Positions 11,108-22,411 of a stretch of 64,000 nucleotides of DNA are shown piece after piece. The notes beneath the pieces are model-generated. The model saw nothing but the letters and a program-made list of their open reading frames with translations. It had not been told where the DNA came from and did no database searches. Source of the DNA: Clitoria ternatea (taxonomy: Eukaryota; Streptophyta; Magnoliopsida; Fabales; Fabaceae); assembly GCA_037962975.1 (NCBI GenBank), contig CM075674.1, positions 87,684,501 through 87,748,500 of the forward strand, given 5' to 3'. A program made the translations under genes and the position numbers. Positions within the stretch are counted from its first letter, which is position 1, and the number at the start of each line of letters is the position of its first letter.

Positions 11108-11500
11108 CTATTTTTCTAGTTCAATTAATCCTTTTTCACTAACATGCCCGAGTCTAAGATGGAATAACTTTGATTTAACATTTAAGAAGTTACTAACAAT
11201 AGAGGCATGTGCATTAACAGTTGAGCCATCCAAAATAAATAAGCCATTACTTTTATCCTTGTTACCTTTAGTAATTATCAAAGACCCATTTGAAATCTTA
11301 AGAACACCATGTTGCATTAACAGAGGTCCTTGTGTTCTTGTAGCCTTTTTCAGGATAGTCTTTCTTGAAATGACCTATCTTGTGACAATTGAAGTACTTG
11401 TATTTTGTTTTTCCACCGTTCTTGGATTTGGATCGAGACTTCTCTCCCTTCTAACTTTGAACTTTCTTCTCAATCCTTCCCCTTGACACATTCAAGCCAT
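11108..11500 (-). pseudogene. GAG-pre-integrase and broken zinc knuckle of element C; protease missing
   Basis: 11317-11108 encodes the region before integrase, including the LRLGHVSEKGLIEL zinc-binding block. Directly upstream (11340-11420) is a gag knuckle (NCHKIGHFKKD) whose first and last Cys are both Tyr. Between the knuckle and this block a functional copia element has a protease of roughly 100 residues with a DSG motif. Here the two are almost contiguous, so the protease is deleted. Confidence 0.7.
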
Positions 11501-11534
11501 CCCCATTACCATCAAGCTTACATTCCTGTTACCT

Positions 11535-12074
11535 CTACAATTCCTTAGTTCTGATGGAGGTCTGGACATCTTCTAGAGTAATGGTCTGCTCTTTACCATA
11601 TAGAATGACATCTTTGAAATGTTCATAATTCTTGGGTAGAGAATTTAGCAATAGAAGAGCCTTGTGTTCATCACCAAGCATTACTTCAATGTTCTCCAAG
11701 TTGTCCAAAATTTTATCAAATTCTGCCAATTATTCAGCAATCAATTTTGTTTCATCTATCTTGAAAGAGTATAACTACTGCTTCAAATAAAGTCCATGAG
11801 CCAATGATTTGGTCATATATAAAGATTTAACTTTAACCCACATAGCTGTATCAGTCTTTTCCCTTACGACCTCTCTTAAAGCTTTGTCTCTAAGACACAA
11901 GATTATCTCACTTCTTGTCGTCTCACTCATATCAGCCTTCTCTTTTGGAGTCAAGGATGATGACATATTCTTTTCTCCCTTGATAGTTTCTACGCATCCT
12001 TGTTGAGTCAAAATAGCTTTCATCTTGATCCTTCACAAGCCAAAGTCATTGTCTCCTGAGAATTTCTCTGTCAT
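11535..12074 (-). pseudogene. gag N-terminal region of element C
   Basis: The ATG at 12074 lies about 55 bp downstream of the 5' LTR. It opens a TNT1-like gag (KFSGDNDFGL, then a TGA stop where a Trp is expected). The frame reopens at 12023 (KMKAILTQQGCVETI) to 11775, and a second block runs 11729-11535 (FDKILDNLENIEVMLGDEHKALLLLNSLP). The known role is capsid assembly; this copy is inactivated by stops. Confidence 0.8.
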
Positions 12075-12108
12075 ACCTGGTATTTCCCATTCTTGATCTA
12101 TTTAGGGC

Positions 12109-12128
12109 TTCCCACAAATGGCGCCAAT
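12109..12128 (-). promoter_or_regulatory. Primer-binding-type sequence of element C
   Basis: The minus strand reads ATTGGCGCCATTTGTGGGAA immediately after the 5' LTR end. The TTGGCGCC start is a common plant LTR-element primer-binding sequence. The exact tRNA is not determined. Confidence 0.6.
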
Positions 12129-12598
12129 TTTTGGTTTAATCTAGCACAAAACAATCACAAGAACAGAGTAGAAACTAACCAAAAATAGAATACTTAGGCA
12201 GAAAATAATTAACAAAGAAATATAAAGAAATGGCGAAGAAGAAAGAATACCAAGCTTTTACATGGTTCAAACAAAGTAGCCTATATCCACGGGAGAGAGC
12301 AACAATTCACTATTAAGATCTCCAAGAACAGATTACAAGAGAAACTAATATCAAACTTTTATAATTGCTTGTACCAGGCCCACACCTTGCAACTTAACCA
12401 GACTTACGAATTCTGCATTATTCTTTTCCTCACCTTTGTTTTCACCCTTTCTTTTGATCTTAACACTCATTCAAGAAATCTCACATGCCACACAATTGTT
12501 TCACAGTGATTGATTTACGATTACCCAAAAAAGATAAGCCAACAAGCTAATATAATACATGAAAACAAACAATAACATAAAACTGTTATTTCTAATAG

Positions 12599-12603
12599 CA
12601 TAA
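12599..12603. repeat. Target-site duplication CATAA (second copy at 14269-14273)
   Basis: CATAA flanks the nested LTR on both sides. The uninterrupted 3' LTR of element C has the related cataatag at the same place. Confidence 0.85.
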
Positions 12604-12906
12604 TGATAAGTGTTTTAGAACATAATAAATTAGATTTAATTTAATTAGAATTATAAATCATTTTGCACTATATTTTCCTGATTTTCATGATTTCCGCTTT
12701 CTTTCCACTGTATTCTGCTCGGCTATTTTATTTTACAGGAATTAATAAAATTAATGAACATTAAGGACACATGACAATGTCATTCCAAGGGTCAATAACA
12801 AGAGAAAAATGACCATCAAATGACAAAGGATCAAGAGGAACATGCCACAAGTGATTACATGATCAGAAAGGGTTAACAAAGCATGAAGAATGACATAATA
12901 AGGCTC

Positions 12907-13103
12907 TGAATCGATTCAGGGAAAGCCTGAATCGATTCATACGTGATTAATGACTAAAATTTTCAAAATAACAGCCTCTGAATCGATTCAGAGCATAAAT
13001 GAATCGATTCATGCGTGTTTGGAAGCTCATAACCAAGTTTTTGAAGCCTTTGAATCGATTCATACATTTTAAAATTCAAATTCCAGTGAAATGAATCGGT
13101 TCC
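12907..13103. repeat. Cluster of TGAATCGATTCA palindromes in the solo LTR
   Basis: Perfect 12-bp palindromes lie at 12907-12918, 12928-12939, 12979-12990, 13000-13011 and 13051-13062, and a variant TGAATCGGTTCC at 13092-13103. All are upstream of the TATA box, as U3 regulatory motifs would be. Confidence 0.9.
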
Positions 13104-13242
13104 GATCAATTATGAATCAAATCTTTTAGTGGAAACAGCCTTGAATCACATTGAGGATTTTAAATTGAAAGCACTATACTCCACTACGCCAAAAAGGAAT
13201 CCATTTGCAACGCTCTATGCTCGCTCTTTGCTTTCCATGGCC

Positions 13243-13250
13243 TATAAATA
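13243..13250 (+). promoter_or_regulatory. TATA box of the solo LTR
   Basis: TATAAATA lies about 640 bp into the LTR, followed within 80 bp by pyrimidine-rich sequence typical of LTR transcription starts. Confidence 0.6.
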
Positions 13251-14337
13251 GAAGATAGAATTGGCATTGAAAGGGGAGAACAAAACACAGAAGAAGCAAT
13301 TACCTTCTGTTTCTTTCTTACTTTCTCTCTTTGTAGCAACTCCCATTTTCATTTGCATATTCCTAACAGTTGTGAGAGAATTGTGAAATTGAGTGCTTCA
13401 ATTTGTATACAGTGGGAGAGTACTACAGAAAATACAACGAGAAAAACAGTTGTGGAATTACTTCCGGGCTTTTTGGAGAAACCCGTATGTTTTTCTTTTG
13501 CTGTATCTTGTGTTATATGTTTTGTTTTCCTTTCACTATATGTATAAATTTGAATCACTTCATGAGTAACTAAATTTTTTATCTTGGGATGACGGGGTTG
13601 TGATAATATTTTGTGTATGTTGTTTTGACTTTTAAGTTAATAAATTTTTGTTTTCCAATTGATTCGAATTTTACTCAATGCTCTTAGTAATTCTGACCAA
13701 GAATCTAAGTGATAAAACTTTATACTTGCGGGTATATTAGTAAGTTTAAGTAATTGGTAGGATTGACCGATTCACTGATTACTGGAAAGCTTTCGAATTA
13801 ATCCTAAGATTTTGAAATACTTTTTGTGACCCAGTAAAAATTCGGGAAAGTAATCAAAATTCTTTTGAGAAATTAAAAAGGGATTTTCACAAAACGATAA
13901 TGGGTCTTTCTTAAGGATTGAACGCGGTTCTCCGTATATTAGGTGCATTAATAGAGTTCTGACTGGAACATATTAATTAACTGAAGGAAAATCTGCCTTG
14001 AAAAACTTAATTTGATTCTTGTTAATTAAAAGTTAAAATTGTTAACATAAAATAATATCTTAAACCCCCAGAATCCCAAGATACTCTCAAGTCTGTTTTT
14101 ACGTGTTTTGTAAATTTTGTTTCTATATTTGTTTTATTTTACAAAAACTTGAAAATTAATTGTGTGTATAATTAAATTTCAATATACCGGTACTTTGAAA
14201 GCAGTCTCTGTGGATACGATAATCTTTTATATCACATGACATAACTCGTGCGCTTGCAGGCCCTATCCCATAACAAAATTCTGTTAAAACAGAATTTGTT
14301 AGAGAAACTGAAATTAGTTTTAGAGTCAATCTTCACA

Positions 14338-14342
14338 TCTAA
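14338..14342. repeat. Target-site duplication of element C, right copy (TCTAA)
   Basis: This copy directly follows the 5' LTR end at 14337 and matches 7967-7971. Confidence 0.9.
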
Positions 14343-16567
14343 CAATGTCAAAATTGAAATTCAAATCAGGTCACACTTCCGGGAGGTGAAAAGTGAAAAC
14401 AAGAATTTTATTCTCAAAGCACATTCAAAACATGCAACCTTGTTCATATTTACGACATGAATAGGATATATGCAACTCAAATTCGGTTCAATAGTTCTAA
14501 TTTAGCTTTCACTTGTTTAAGAAAATGTTTCGTCCCCATTGAGAATTTTTAATTCATTAATTAATAGATTAATATTAATCAATAAATGATTTTATTTTTA
14601 CAATTTTACTTTCATAACTGATTATCAAATTAATACTAGCACGTAATGTTTTCTCATGCTTATAGCACTTCAATTATTTTTCCAACGTAACAAAACTGCT
14701 TGTGATATTTTTTTGAGAGAAAATACGTGAAACTTCAAGGAAATTTCGTATGTATTGATGAGAGAACAAAACCAAAAGAAAAAAAAGTATCGGAGAAAAC
14801 TATTTCTCAATTATTTGGGTTGAACATGGAGTGTTATCTCCGCGATCCATCACCCATGTGAAGTTAGCCTTGTCACTTGGTTATTTCCCAAATGGCTTCA
14901 GATTTTTCCTTGCTAAAACCGGGTTTGCATAGCATCTGTGTAGTCTCTACTGATGAATATAATGTAAGCTTTTTTCACACATTTTTTTGTCAAAATGTAG
15001 TCATTGACACCCGATAATCATCAATTACATAATTCTTGTTAGAAATGTAATGCATTTGGAAGTCGATTAGAATTACATTAGATTCACGTTTACAAAATTA
15101 CAACCAGTAATAATAGCTTCTGTCTTGGAGTCTACATCCACAGTGTTGCCAAATTCGCCATTTATGGCATGGTTCAGTCAAATTGATAAATTTTCCCATT
15201 TGTGTGCAGTTTTTTTCTAATCCTATGGATACTGCCAACTTCGTGCCAAATTTGCTATTTATATTGACTATACATGACTACGTGATGTGTATCTTTATGT
15301 GCATGTGTGGAAACATGAAATGCATTCAAAAAATAATGACTAAAATGTAATAGTCATTAACATAAACAAGAAATATGAGACTTTGAGATTGATTTAAAAC
15401 AAACACACGAAACATAGAAAATCAAAATATGTATTTAGTCTTTTATACATATACACGTGTTATGTTTGAATCAACTTATTTAAGATCATCTTTGAAAAAG
15501 CATCTAATAAAAGTTTTATGTGTTATTTTTGAATTAATCTATTTAAATATATAAAATCATCTCTAATAAAGGAATAAAGATTGATTCAGTTGATTAAGAA
15601 TTAAACTTGTGATCATAAAATTATAGGTTTAAATCTCATCGATATAAAAATTTTGTCATATAAATAAGTCACATATATCAACCTAAAAAATATTTATAAA
15701 AAAAAAAGATATCTAATTAGTAAATAGAAATATTTTTCACATTTTCCCATAATAGAGCACTATTTAAGCAATTCCTGACTAGCTTTTTATTCTATAAAAG
15801 CAATGAAAAATGTTTTTCCAATGAGACACTTATTCTGTAAAAACAATGAAAGAGAAAAATAAATTATAACCATTTTTTATGTTATAATCTTCTTAGGTTG
15901 ACCTACCGGATTAGCTATTCACTCACCTACTTGATATTTTTTAAAATTATTTTTCATGAAAGTTATTTTTTTTTAAGAAAATACTAGTGAATAAACTCAA
16001 TGAATTAATAGATCAAGTCAGATTTTTAGCAAGTTAAATGAAATAGATCAAACTTTTTTTGGGTTAATTTTTTACAACTCAATTTGTCAAAAACTCACGG
16101 TGGGCCAAAATTAACCCACATATATTTCAACCATAATTGATTCCTAAAAAAGTAGACTTGATAAAGTTCTTTTATGGTGATGGAGAAGCATATGTTTTTA
16201 GAATTGCCTCCTAGAGAAATCAATAATGATGAAACCTTCGGGATGACTGACATGCATTTTTTTAGTATTAATTAGCTCTAATCTTTTCCTAGTTTTTATT
16301 CTATATTAGTTAGTTTTTATCATGTATACATAGGGATATAAATGGGATAAGTGTAGGTGTATATTACACATGTTTGGGGATAATTACAACAAGTATATTT
16401 TAAGACTATAATAAAGAAAAAATAATATATAATGTGTTAAATATAATATTATTCCAATAAGAAGTAATATATATTAGTATTTATAATATAATTACAACTT
16501 AATATATTATCAATCAATATTAAATAAATTTTATCTCATTATAAAATAACAAAAAGTCTTAACATTT
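14343..16567. other. AT-rich intergenic DNA with small decayed repeats
   Basis: No gene is seen. A SINE-like piece lies at 15575-15710. Traces of an AT-rich MITE-like element occur at 16320-16567, with a possible other half after the solo LTR (18170-18230, gtgtaggtgggttgtggg). The rest is A/T-rich and unassigned. Confidence 0.4.
15575..15710 (+). repeat. tRNA-derived SINE-like fragment
   Basis: It has an A-box-like stretch (cagttgattaaga near 15600) and a B-box-like stretch (aggtttaaatctca near 15630), and ends in an A-rich tail near 15700. The arrangement is that of plant tRNA-derived SINEs, but the boxes are degenerate and no TSD was established. Confidence 0.35.
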
Positions 16568-16572
16568 AAATA

Positions 16573-18164
16573 TGATGGGTTGAACAAGTCTCCGACTCTT
16601 TTTGCGGAACCTAACAACTTTGTAAGCGCAAGCAATCAAACTTTATACCAGACTAATAGAGAATGAACACAAAATTTATATCAGTTCACTTCCAACTTAG
16701 AAGCTACATCTAGTCCCTTCCAACTTGAAGGATTTTCATTATTGTAAACACACCTTTTTACAATCTCAACACCAGACCGTGCCACAACTATTTTTGACTC
16801 CAGTCACTTCTGGCTTAAACTCAAGTATTGTTTCAACAAACCGCTTCTGGCTTAAACCCAAGTATTGTTTCAACAAGCCACTCCTGGCTTAATCCCAAGT
16901 ATTTTTTCAAGACCCTCTTCAGGTCATAAACTGGTTCCCAATAGAAACTAAAGGCAAACAATACACTAGACTTTTACACAAATACAGGTTTGAATGATAG
17001 TTTGTGTTTGGTGTTTCTAAGAACTTAGTGTATGAAAAGATACAATATATGAACAGATACATTAAGTAAGAAAGATAAAGACCAAGGTCTGCTAGAGGGG
17101 GAACAACAAAGAAGGTCTTTACTTTAGAGACTAAAACTTAAAATGAAGCAGAATGCTTTGTGAACAAATTTCAAGTGAATTCTCCAAAGGTTTCATAGTT
17201 CGTGTTTTGAATCTTTGAATCTCTTCATATTTATAGTTCACACAAGGTGACTGTTTGGTAATCTAATAAAGAGACATAGCTATTGTGAATCCATTGAAGG
17301 AGTTTTAGCCGTTAAGAACATCAGACCTTGAAGAGTGAAGGGAAGACAAAAGGTTTGATATAGAGGAATAACAGAATTTGCACTAAAATGGTGTTCTTGA
17401 GAGTTTCAAAGCGTAAGTCTTTTTGTAGGCTTTCTTCTTTCAACTTAAAATATGCAGATCATAGGGTTTGACCTTTTGAATTGCTTTTGTGACACGCGTA
17501 TTAAATTTCATCAATAAATCTAAAATGCACAGAACAGCTTCATTGGTTACTTCCCATAAGAACTTTGGCTTTTGCACTGTTTTGTCTTTTTTCTTCTTTT
17601 GATGATAAGTGTAGTTTTCTCTTGATACACACATACTTCAGAGCATCATCAAAATAGACTTTGATCTTTGTTTGTTGTACACTTTCGTTCTTGAACAAAT
17701 GCTTGTATTATTATCTCCTTTGATGATAGTAGCAGTCTTCATAGAAAAGGATCAGTTCTAGCGTCTTTAAAAAGGATTTGTTAAGCTTTGATATCAAGAC
17801 AAAAATAATGTCTTTATATATTTGGAAGTCTTGAGTCTGAAGACTTAGAAGAATAGAATATGTTCCATCTGAGACAAGACTTGGTAGACTAAACCCTGAT
17901 GGTGCAACTAGGATCAGACTTCTCTTGGAATTTTCTTTAGTTTTATACTGACTTGAGCACCAACATCAAACTTTTTATGATAGACTCCACCTTTCATTTT
18001 AGCTTATGCCTTATAGACTTTTGACATAAAATACTTAATTAGACAGGTCAAATAACATGTAGGTAGACTTTATTTAATCAAATGCCTTAATATATGTTAT
18101 TAACAAACCTTGAGATAAAAATCATCAACATCACAGTCTTTATAAAATAGACTTGGTTCTAACA
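16573..18164 (-). mobile_element. Solo LTR, copia SIRE-like
   Basis: A 1592-bp unit is flanked by a perfect 5-bp repeat AAATA (16568-16572 and 18165-18169). On the minus strand it begins TGTTAGAACC and ends AACCCATCA. A minus-strand TATA box (CTATAAATAT, 17237-17228) supports that orientation. The start and the internal 'tttgatgat' stretches recall SIRE/Maximus LTRs; the family is an inference. No coding domain is present between the ends. Confidence 0.75.
17228..17237 (-). promoter_or_regulatory. TATA box of the SIRE-like solo LTR
   Basis: CTATAAATAT on the minus strand, about 930 bp from the LTR start, placing U3 at 18164-17240. Confidence 0.45.
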
Positions 18165-18169
18165 AAATA

Positions 18170-19240
18170 TATTTAATAAAAAAACAAATATTTATAAGTG
18201 TGTAGGTGGGTTGTGGGTGATTTATATTATCAATGTTATTTTTCAAATGCTACTTGGTTGTTTTAGTTTCAAGCTAACAACATGATAGTCCCCCATACTA
18301 AACCACAAACATACATCATCATTGTTTTACTTATTCACTTTAAACTAGTTTAGTTTTATCTTATAGTTAGGCACAATCTAATTATTTTAAGCCTTTTATA
18401 TTATTAACTTTATTTAAATTAGAACATCCATGCAAATAAGGGTGAGCAAAGCTGGTCAAGTTTGGACGAGTTCAAATAAAAAAAACCCAAACTAACTTTA
18501 AGCAAACAAGAGAAATATCCATCCATCTCTGACCGTTAGGCTCTTTGAGTTTAATAGGTTTTGGGTTTGACAAGTTTTTGGTGATGCAAATAGGTATGTT
18601 TGGGTCAAATTTCCATAAAGCTTCTGAAACTAAAAATATAAAGTCCAAAATTTATACAAGAAGATGAACTAGAAAAGAAATTAGTTACTTTTACATTACA
18701 ACTAGAAAGAATATGAAAAAAAAAGTCTATGTACAATGGTATAAAACTACTTACATTAACTAGACTTTAAAAGGTCCTTTTTAGTGCCTTTGTTTAACTT
18801 CCAAAATCAACTAAAATGTAGGAGTTTATTGTTGTCATCACTATTCATAACATTCTCACCATTCTTAAGTGTTGATCATCATTCATCACCATTTTGCTCA
18901 TAAACTAACGAAGGAGCCAAGTCTGAAGTAAAATAGTGAAGAATTATGGTTAGGACTTATTGCCATAGCAAGAGAAAAAGGGCACCAACATTATTCCTAT
19001 CGTGCCATTGTTGAGTACCACTTAATTCTTCGACTTGCTTGGCAAAAGAAAATTGATAAAAGAGGGAAGCAATCAAAGCCTTGTAAGCCGAAGTAACAGG
19101 CGATTGAAAAAATAAAAATCGCTTGTAAGCATAAGCAAGTCTAAGAGATAAACAAAAGATATGGAATCGATGGAGAAAGAGAGGAATATATTAAATTTTT
19201 ACATAAGAATTGTTAAAGAGTGGGAGAAGGGGATGAAAAC
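18170..19240. other. Intergenic DNA without a recognised gene
   Basis: No coding is supported. 18425-18620 has repeat-like text (gggtgagcaaa start, gggtttgacaag later) reminiscent of decayed hAT-type MITEs, but no inverted ends could be paired. Confidence 0.35.
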
Positions 19241-19254
19241 CCTAGGGTATCAAG

Positions 19255-20578
19255 AGTCTTTGTCTCTTCTTCTCCATTCTTTTGGTTATTATTCTTTCAT
19301 ATCAATTCTGAATTTTGTGAATGCTTAATCATGCTTCCATATTCCATGCTTGAAATTGCAAAAAATTCCAAGATTTAGTCATTTCTTGAGTTTGATCTCT
19401 ACTAACATGGCTTTGAATTTTGCAATTCTTTCTCATGAGGGGCCCTTGCACAATACAAAATTTTTTAGTCTTTCTTGGCAAAAATCAAAAGAAAAAAGTG
19501 TATGTAGTCCTTATTTTGAAAAATCCAGCAACGTGTACATTTTATACAGTCCCTAATACTTTAATTTTTTGTCTCTTGAATTGCATACTTATGGTACAAT
19601 TTGGTAATGCTTATGTGGTGTAAGAAAGTGGATGTTTTGGTATGCAATTTAGAGTTTCTAGGAATATTTTGAGTGCTTTTCTTTTCTTGGATGCATTTGG
19701 TTTTAGTTTGTCATTTTTCATTCTTAGTTTGTCTCATTAATTTTCATTCCTAGTTTCCTTTATTCATTTTACCTTTTATTGCATGTCAAATTCCAAATTT
19801 TGTCTTTTTAAATTCCAGTTTGGTTTAACTTCCAAATTTTTACCTTTTATTACTTGTCTTTTTTCTCTTAAGGTTTGTCCTTGAGTATTTCTATTCATTC
19901 TTGAGATAAGCAAGTAATTTTCATTCTAGGGGTAGCATTTTGGTATGAAAGGATAAAGATTGAGGTTTGTTCTAAGCAATTTGGGAATTCTTTCGAGAAG
20001 ACTTGAGTGCAAATACCTTTGAGTGAAAAATACAAACACTTGAGTGACAAAATAATATCTTTTTGTGTTAACCAATTTCCCCTTGAGTTAAGTGTTTCTT
20101 GTAGCTTGGTGGGTTCCTTTGAACTTGGAAGGAGCTAAAAGACACTTGAAGACTTGTATTGGAAAACATACTTTGTAATAAATAGTTAAATTTCTTTTTC
20201 CATTGTATTTTGGGAAAAATTTTAAGTCAATTTTTTCTTAGTTCTTGTATTTGGATTTAAAGACTTTGGACATTGGGCTTTAATTTTGGATTTTTCTTAG
20301 CTTAAATAGGAATAGCTTATATACTAGTTTACTTTTTGTGCACAACGACTAGTTTTGCTTTTAATTGCTTTCTAGCTTAGTATAAAACAGTTTGCATGCT
20401 AGGATAGTTTAATTATTGCACTTCTTACTAGAATTGCTTATTAATTTTCTAGGTTATTTCTAGTTAGATACTTGCTTGTTTTCCCTCTAATTCTATTTTC
20501 ATTGTTTGCTTTATTTTATTGTCAAACCGACTAGCATCTTATCACTTAATTCATCTTGCGCTTTTAGGTATAGATAAC
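19255..20578 (+). other. Untranslated leader of element E
   Basis: About 1.3 kb of T-rich sequence separates the primer-binding-like site from the gag start. No coding is supported. Long leaders of this kind are known in plant gypsy elements. Confidence 0.45.
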
Positions 20579-21840
20579 ATGTTTTCATATAGCAAGCGAG
20601 AAAGAGATAACACTCCTCCCCACATGAGAGTCATTCTTGATCAACTAAATTTTATGAACGCAAGTTAGATCACATGGAGAATGGGGAGGAAAGGCAAAGA
20701 AATAATCAAAGGAACATAGACTTCACCATAAGAGACACTCTAGACATAATGCAAGTGATAGTGAGGAGAAAGAACGACCAAGGAGGCATCATCGACACCA
20801 TGATGATAGGGGACTTAGGGAAGTCAAACTAGAGGTTCCCCCATTTTATGGAAAAAATGATAAGGCTTATTTGGAATGGGAAATGAGAGTTGAACAACTC
20901 TTCAACTCTAACAACATAAAAAATAAGAAAAAAGTTAGGATAGCCACCCTCTCCTTTCAAAATTATGCCCTAGTTTAGTGGACTCAGATTTGCAAAGAAA
21001 GAAAAAGGGATAATTTCCCACCAATAGATGATTGGGAAGACCTAAAGGCCTTACTACACAAATAGTATGTGTCTTCTTACTACAAGGGGAATTATTGGCT
21101 AAACTTAATAGCCTAACCTAGGGTTCAAAAAATGTATAAGACAATTGTAAATCCCTAAAGATAGCTATGATTAAAGCAATCATAAAAGAATATGAGGAAA
21201 CCCTAATGCATAGGTTCTTACATGGTCTTAATATGGAAATAAAATAAAGGGTTGAGTTATTACCTTATGTTGACATTGAGGAGCTCCTCCATCGATGCAC
21301 TAAGGTGGAGAGTCAATTGAGTGAAAGAGACTCTTATTACAAAGGGGACAACACACCCTTTAAGCCGAAGTGGAAGGGCAAGGAGAACTCTTATCCTAAG
21401 AAAACATGGAAAAAAGACAAGAAAATTGGGGAAAAGGCAGTGGACGCTCCTTCTCATAAAATGAAAAGTAAAGTGTATAAAGAGGGTTCTTTTGCCAAAC
21501 CCTCTAAACATGATAAGCATAGTGAATCATCTAAACCTTCATCATCTAAGACTAGCTCTATTAAATGTTTTAAATGCTTGGGAAGAGGACATGTTGCCTC
21601 TCAATGCTCAAACAAGAAAACAATGATTTTAAGAGGGTGTGATCACTATTCTAGCCACGAGGATTCTTCCTTATCACATTCAAGTGATAGCTATGATAGT
21701 CATTCCTATGAAAGTGAGCATATCTTAGGCGATGAAGGCGAGCTATACATGATAAGAAGGCTTCTTGGAAGCCATATTAGAGAAAATGACACTACGCAAC
21801 AAGAGAACATCTTTTACACAAGATGTTATATTAACAAAAA
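20579..21840 (+). pseudogene. gag of element E
   Basis: The ATG at 20579 opens MFSYSKRERDN. The conserved gag core follows (LEVPPFYGKNDKAYLEWEM at 20825-20885, ATLSFQNYALV, and DDWEDLKALL near 21030). Stops occur near 20665, 20975 and 21065. From 21305 a long open frame carries a basic stretch and a classical CCHC zinc knuckle at 21566-21607 (C-X2-C-X4-H-X4-C, CFKCLGRGHVASQC). The role is nucleocapsid packaging of element RNA. Confidence 0.8.
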
Positions 21841-22411
21841 GCTTTATTCTCTCATTGTGGATAATGGTAATTGTGCTAATGTAGTTAGCCAAAGGCTAGT
21901 ACATAAATTTAGTTGTCAACTAGTAAATTACCCACGATCTTATAAACTACAATGGCTTAATGAAAAGGGTGAAATGCTAGTCAACAAGCAAGTTAACCTT
22001 GCATTCTCAATAGGAATATATGAAGATTCAATTTGGTGTGATATGGTTCCTATAGAGGCCACTCATGTTTTGTTGGGTCGACCTTGGCAGTTTGACAAGA
22101 AGATCACCTATGAGGGGTTCACTAACATTTTCACCTTCATCCACAATAACAAGAAATTTGTGCTACATTTCTTGACTCTAAAGCAAGTAATGGAGGATCA
22201 AATTCAAACGAAGTTGAAAAGGGAAAGGGAAGGCGGACCATCCACCTCCCAACAAAAAATTAGAAAAACCAAAAAAGACATCGGTAAAGGAGTTATTTCT
22301 CTTGATGATTCCAAGAGGCATCCTAATCTTCTGTCCTCAAAAATAAGAAGTAAAGAGAGCCTTGCTCCTTTATCAACCCCTCTGCATGTTATATACAACA
22401 AACACTCCTAA
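21840..22411 (+). pseudogene. Aspartic protease region of element E
   Basis: In the same open frame as the zinc knuckle (21305-22411), the protease block reads SLIVDNGNCANVVS near 21850-21890, with the catalytic Asp kept. The LLGRPWQFD block typical of plant gypsy protease follows near 22075-22100. The frame ends at 22411 before RT, where a change of frame occurs. Confidence 0.75.

Larger units (their letters stand above)
12604..14268 (+). mobile_element. Athila-type solo LTR nested in the 5' LTR of element C
   Basis: A 1665-bp unit starting TGATAAGTG and ending CCCTATCC sits between perfect 5-bp repeats CATAA. The start is shared with the LTRs of element H (minus strand TGATAAGTGC), which supports the Athila-type assignment. 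The final base is C where A is expected (TATCA), a likely point mutation. It has a cluster of TGAATCGATTCA palindromes upstream of a TATA box at 13243. No internal domain is present, so it is a solo LTR left by recombination between two LTRs. Confidence 0.85.
7972..14337 (-). mobile_element. Element C: complete but dead Ty1/copia retrotransposon, Tork/TNT1-like
   Basis: Minus-strand element with both LTRs (5' LTR 14337-12129, 3' LTR 8425-7972), a primer-binding-type sequence, a polypurine tract and a perfect 5-bp TSD TCTAA. In order it carries gag, GAG-pre-integrase, integrase, RT and RNase H. The protease segment is missing and every domain has stops or frameshifts. The 5' LTR was later split by an Athila-type solo LTR at 12604-14268. 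Without that insertion the element is about 4.7 kb, close to the usual 5-kb copia length. Confidence 0.92.
12129..14337 (-). repeat. 5' LTR of element C, split by a nested solo LTR
   Basis: The LTR parts are 12129-12603 and 14269-14337; they match the 3' LTR at 7972-8425. Removing the insertion and one TSD copy leaves about 539 bp. The inner end has AA instead of the canonical CA (TG on the plus strand), a point change relative to the other LTR. Confidence 0.88.
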
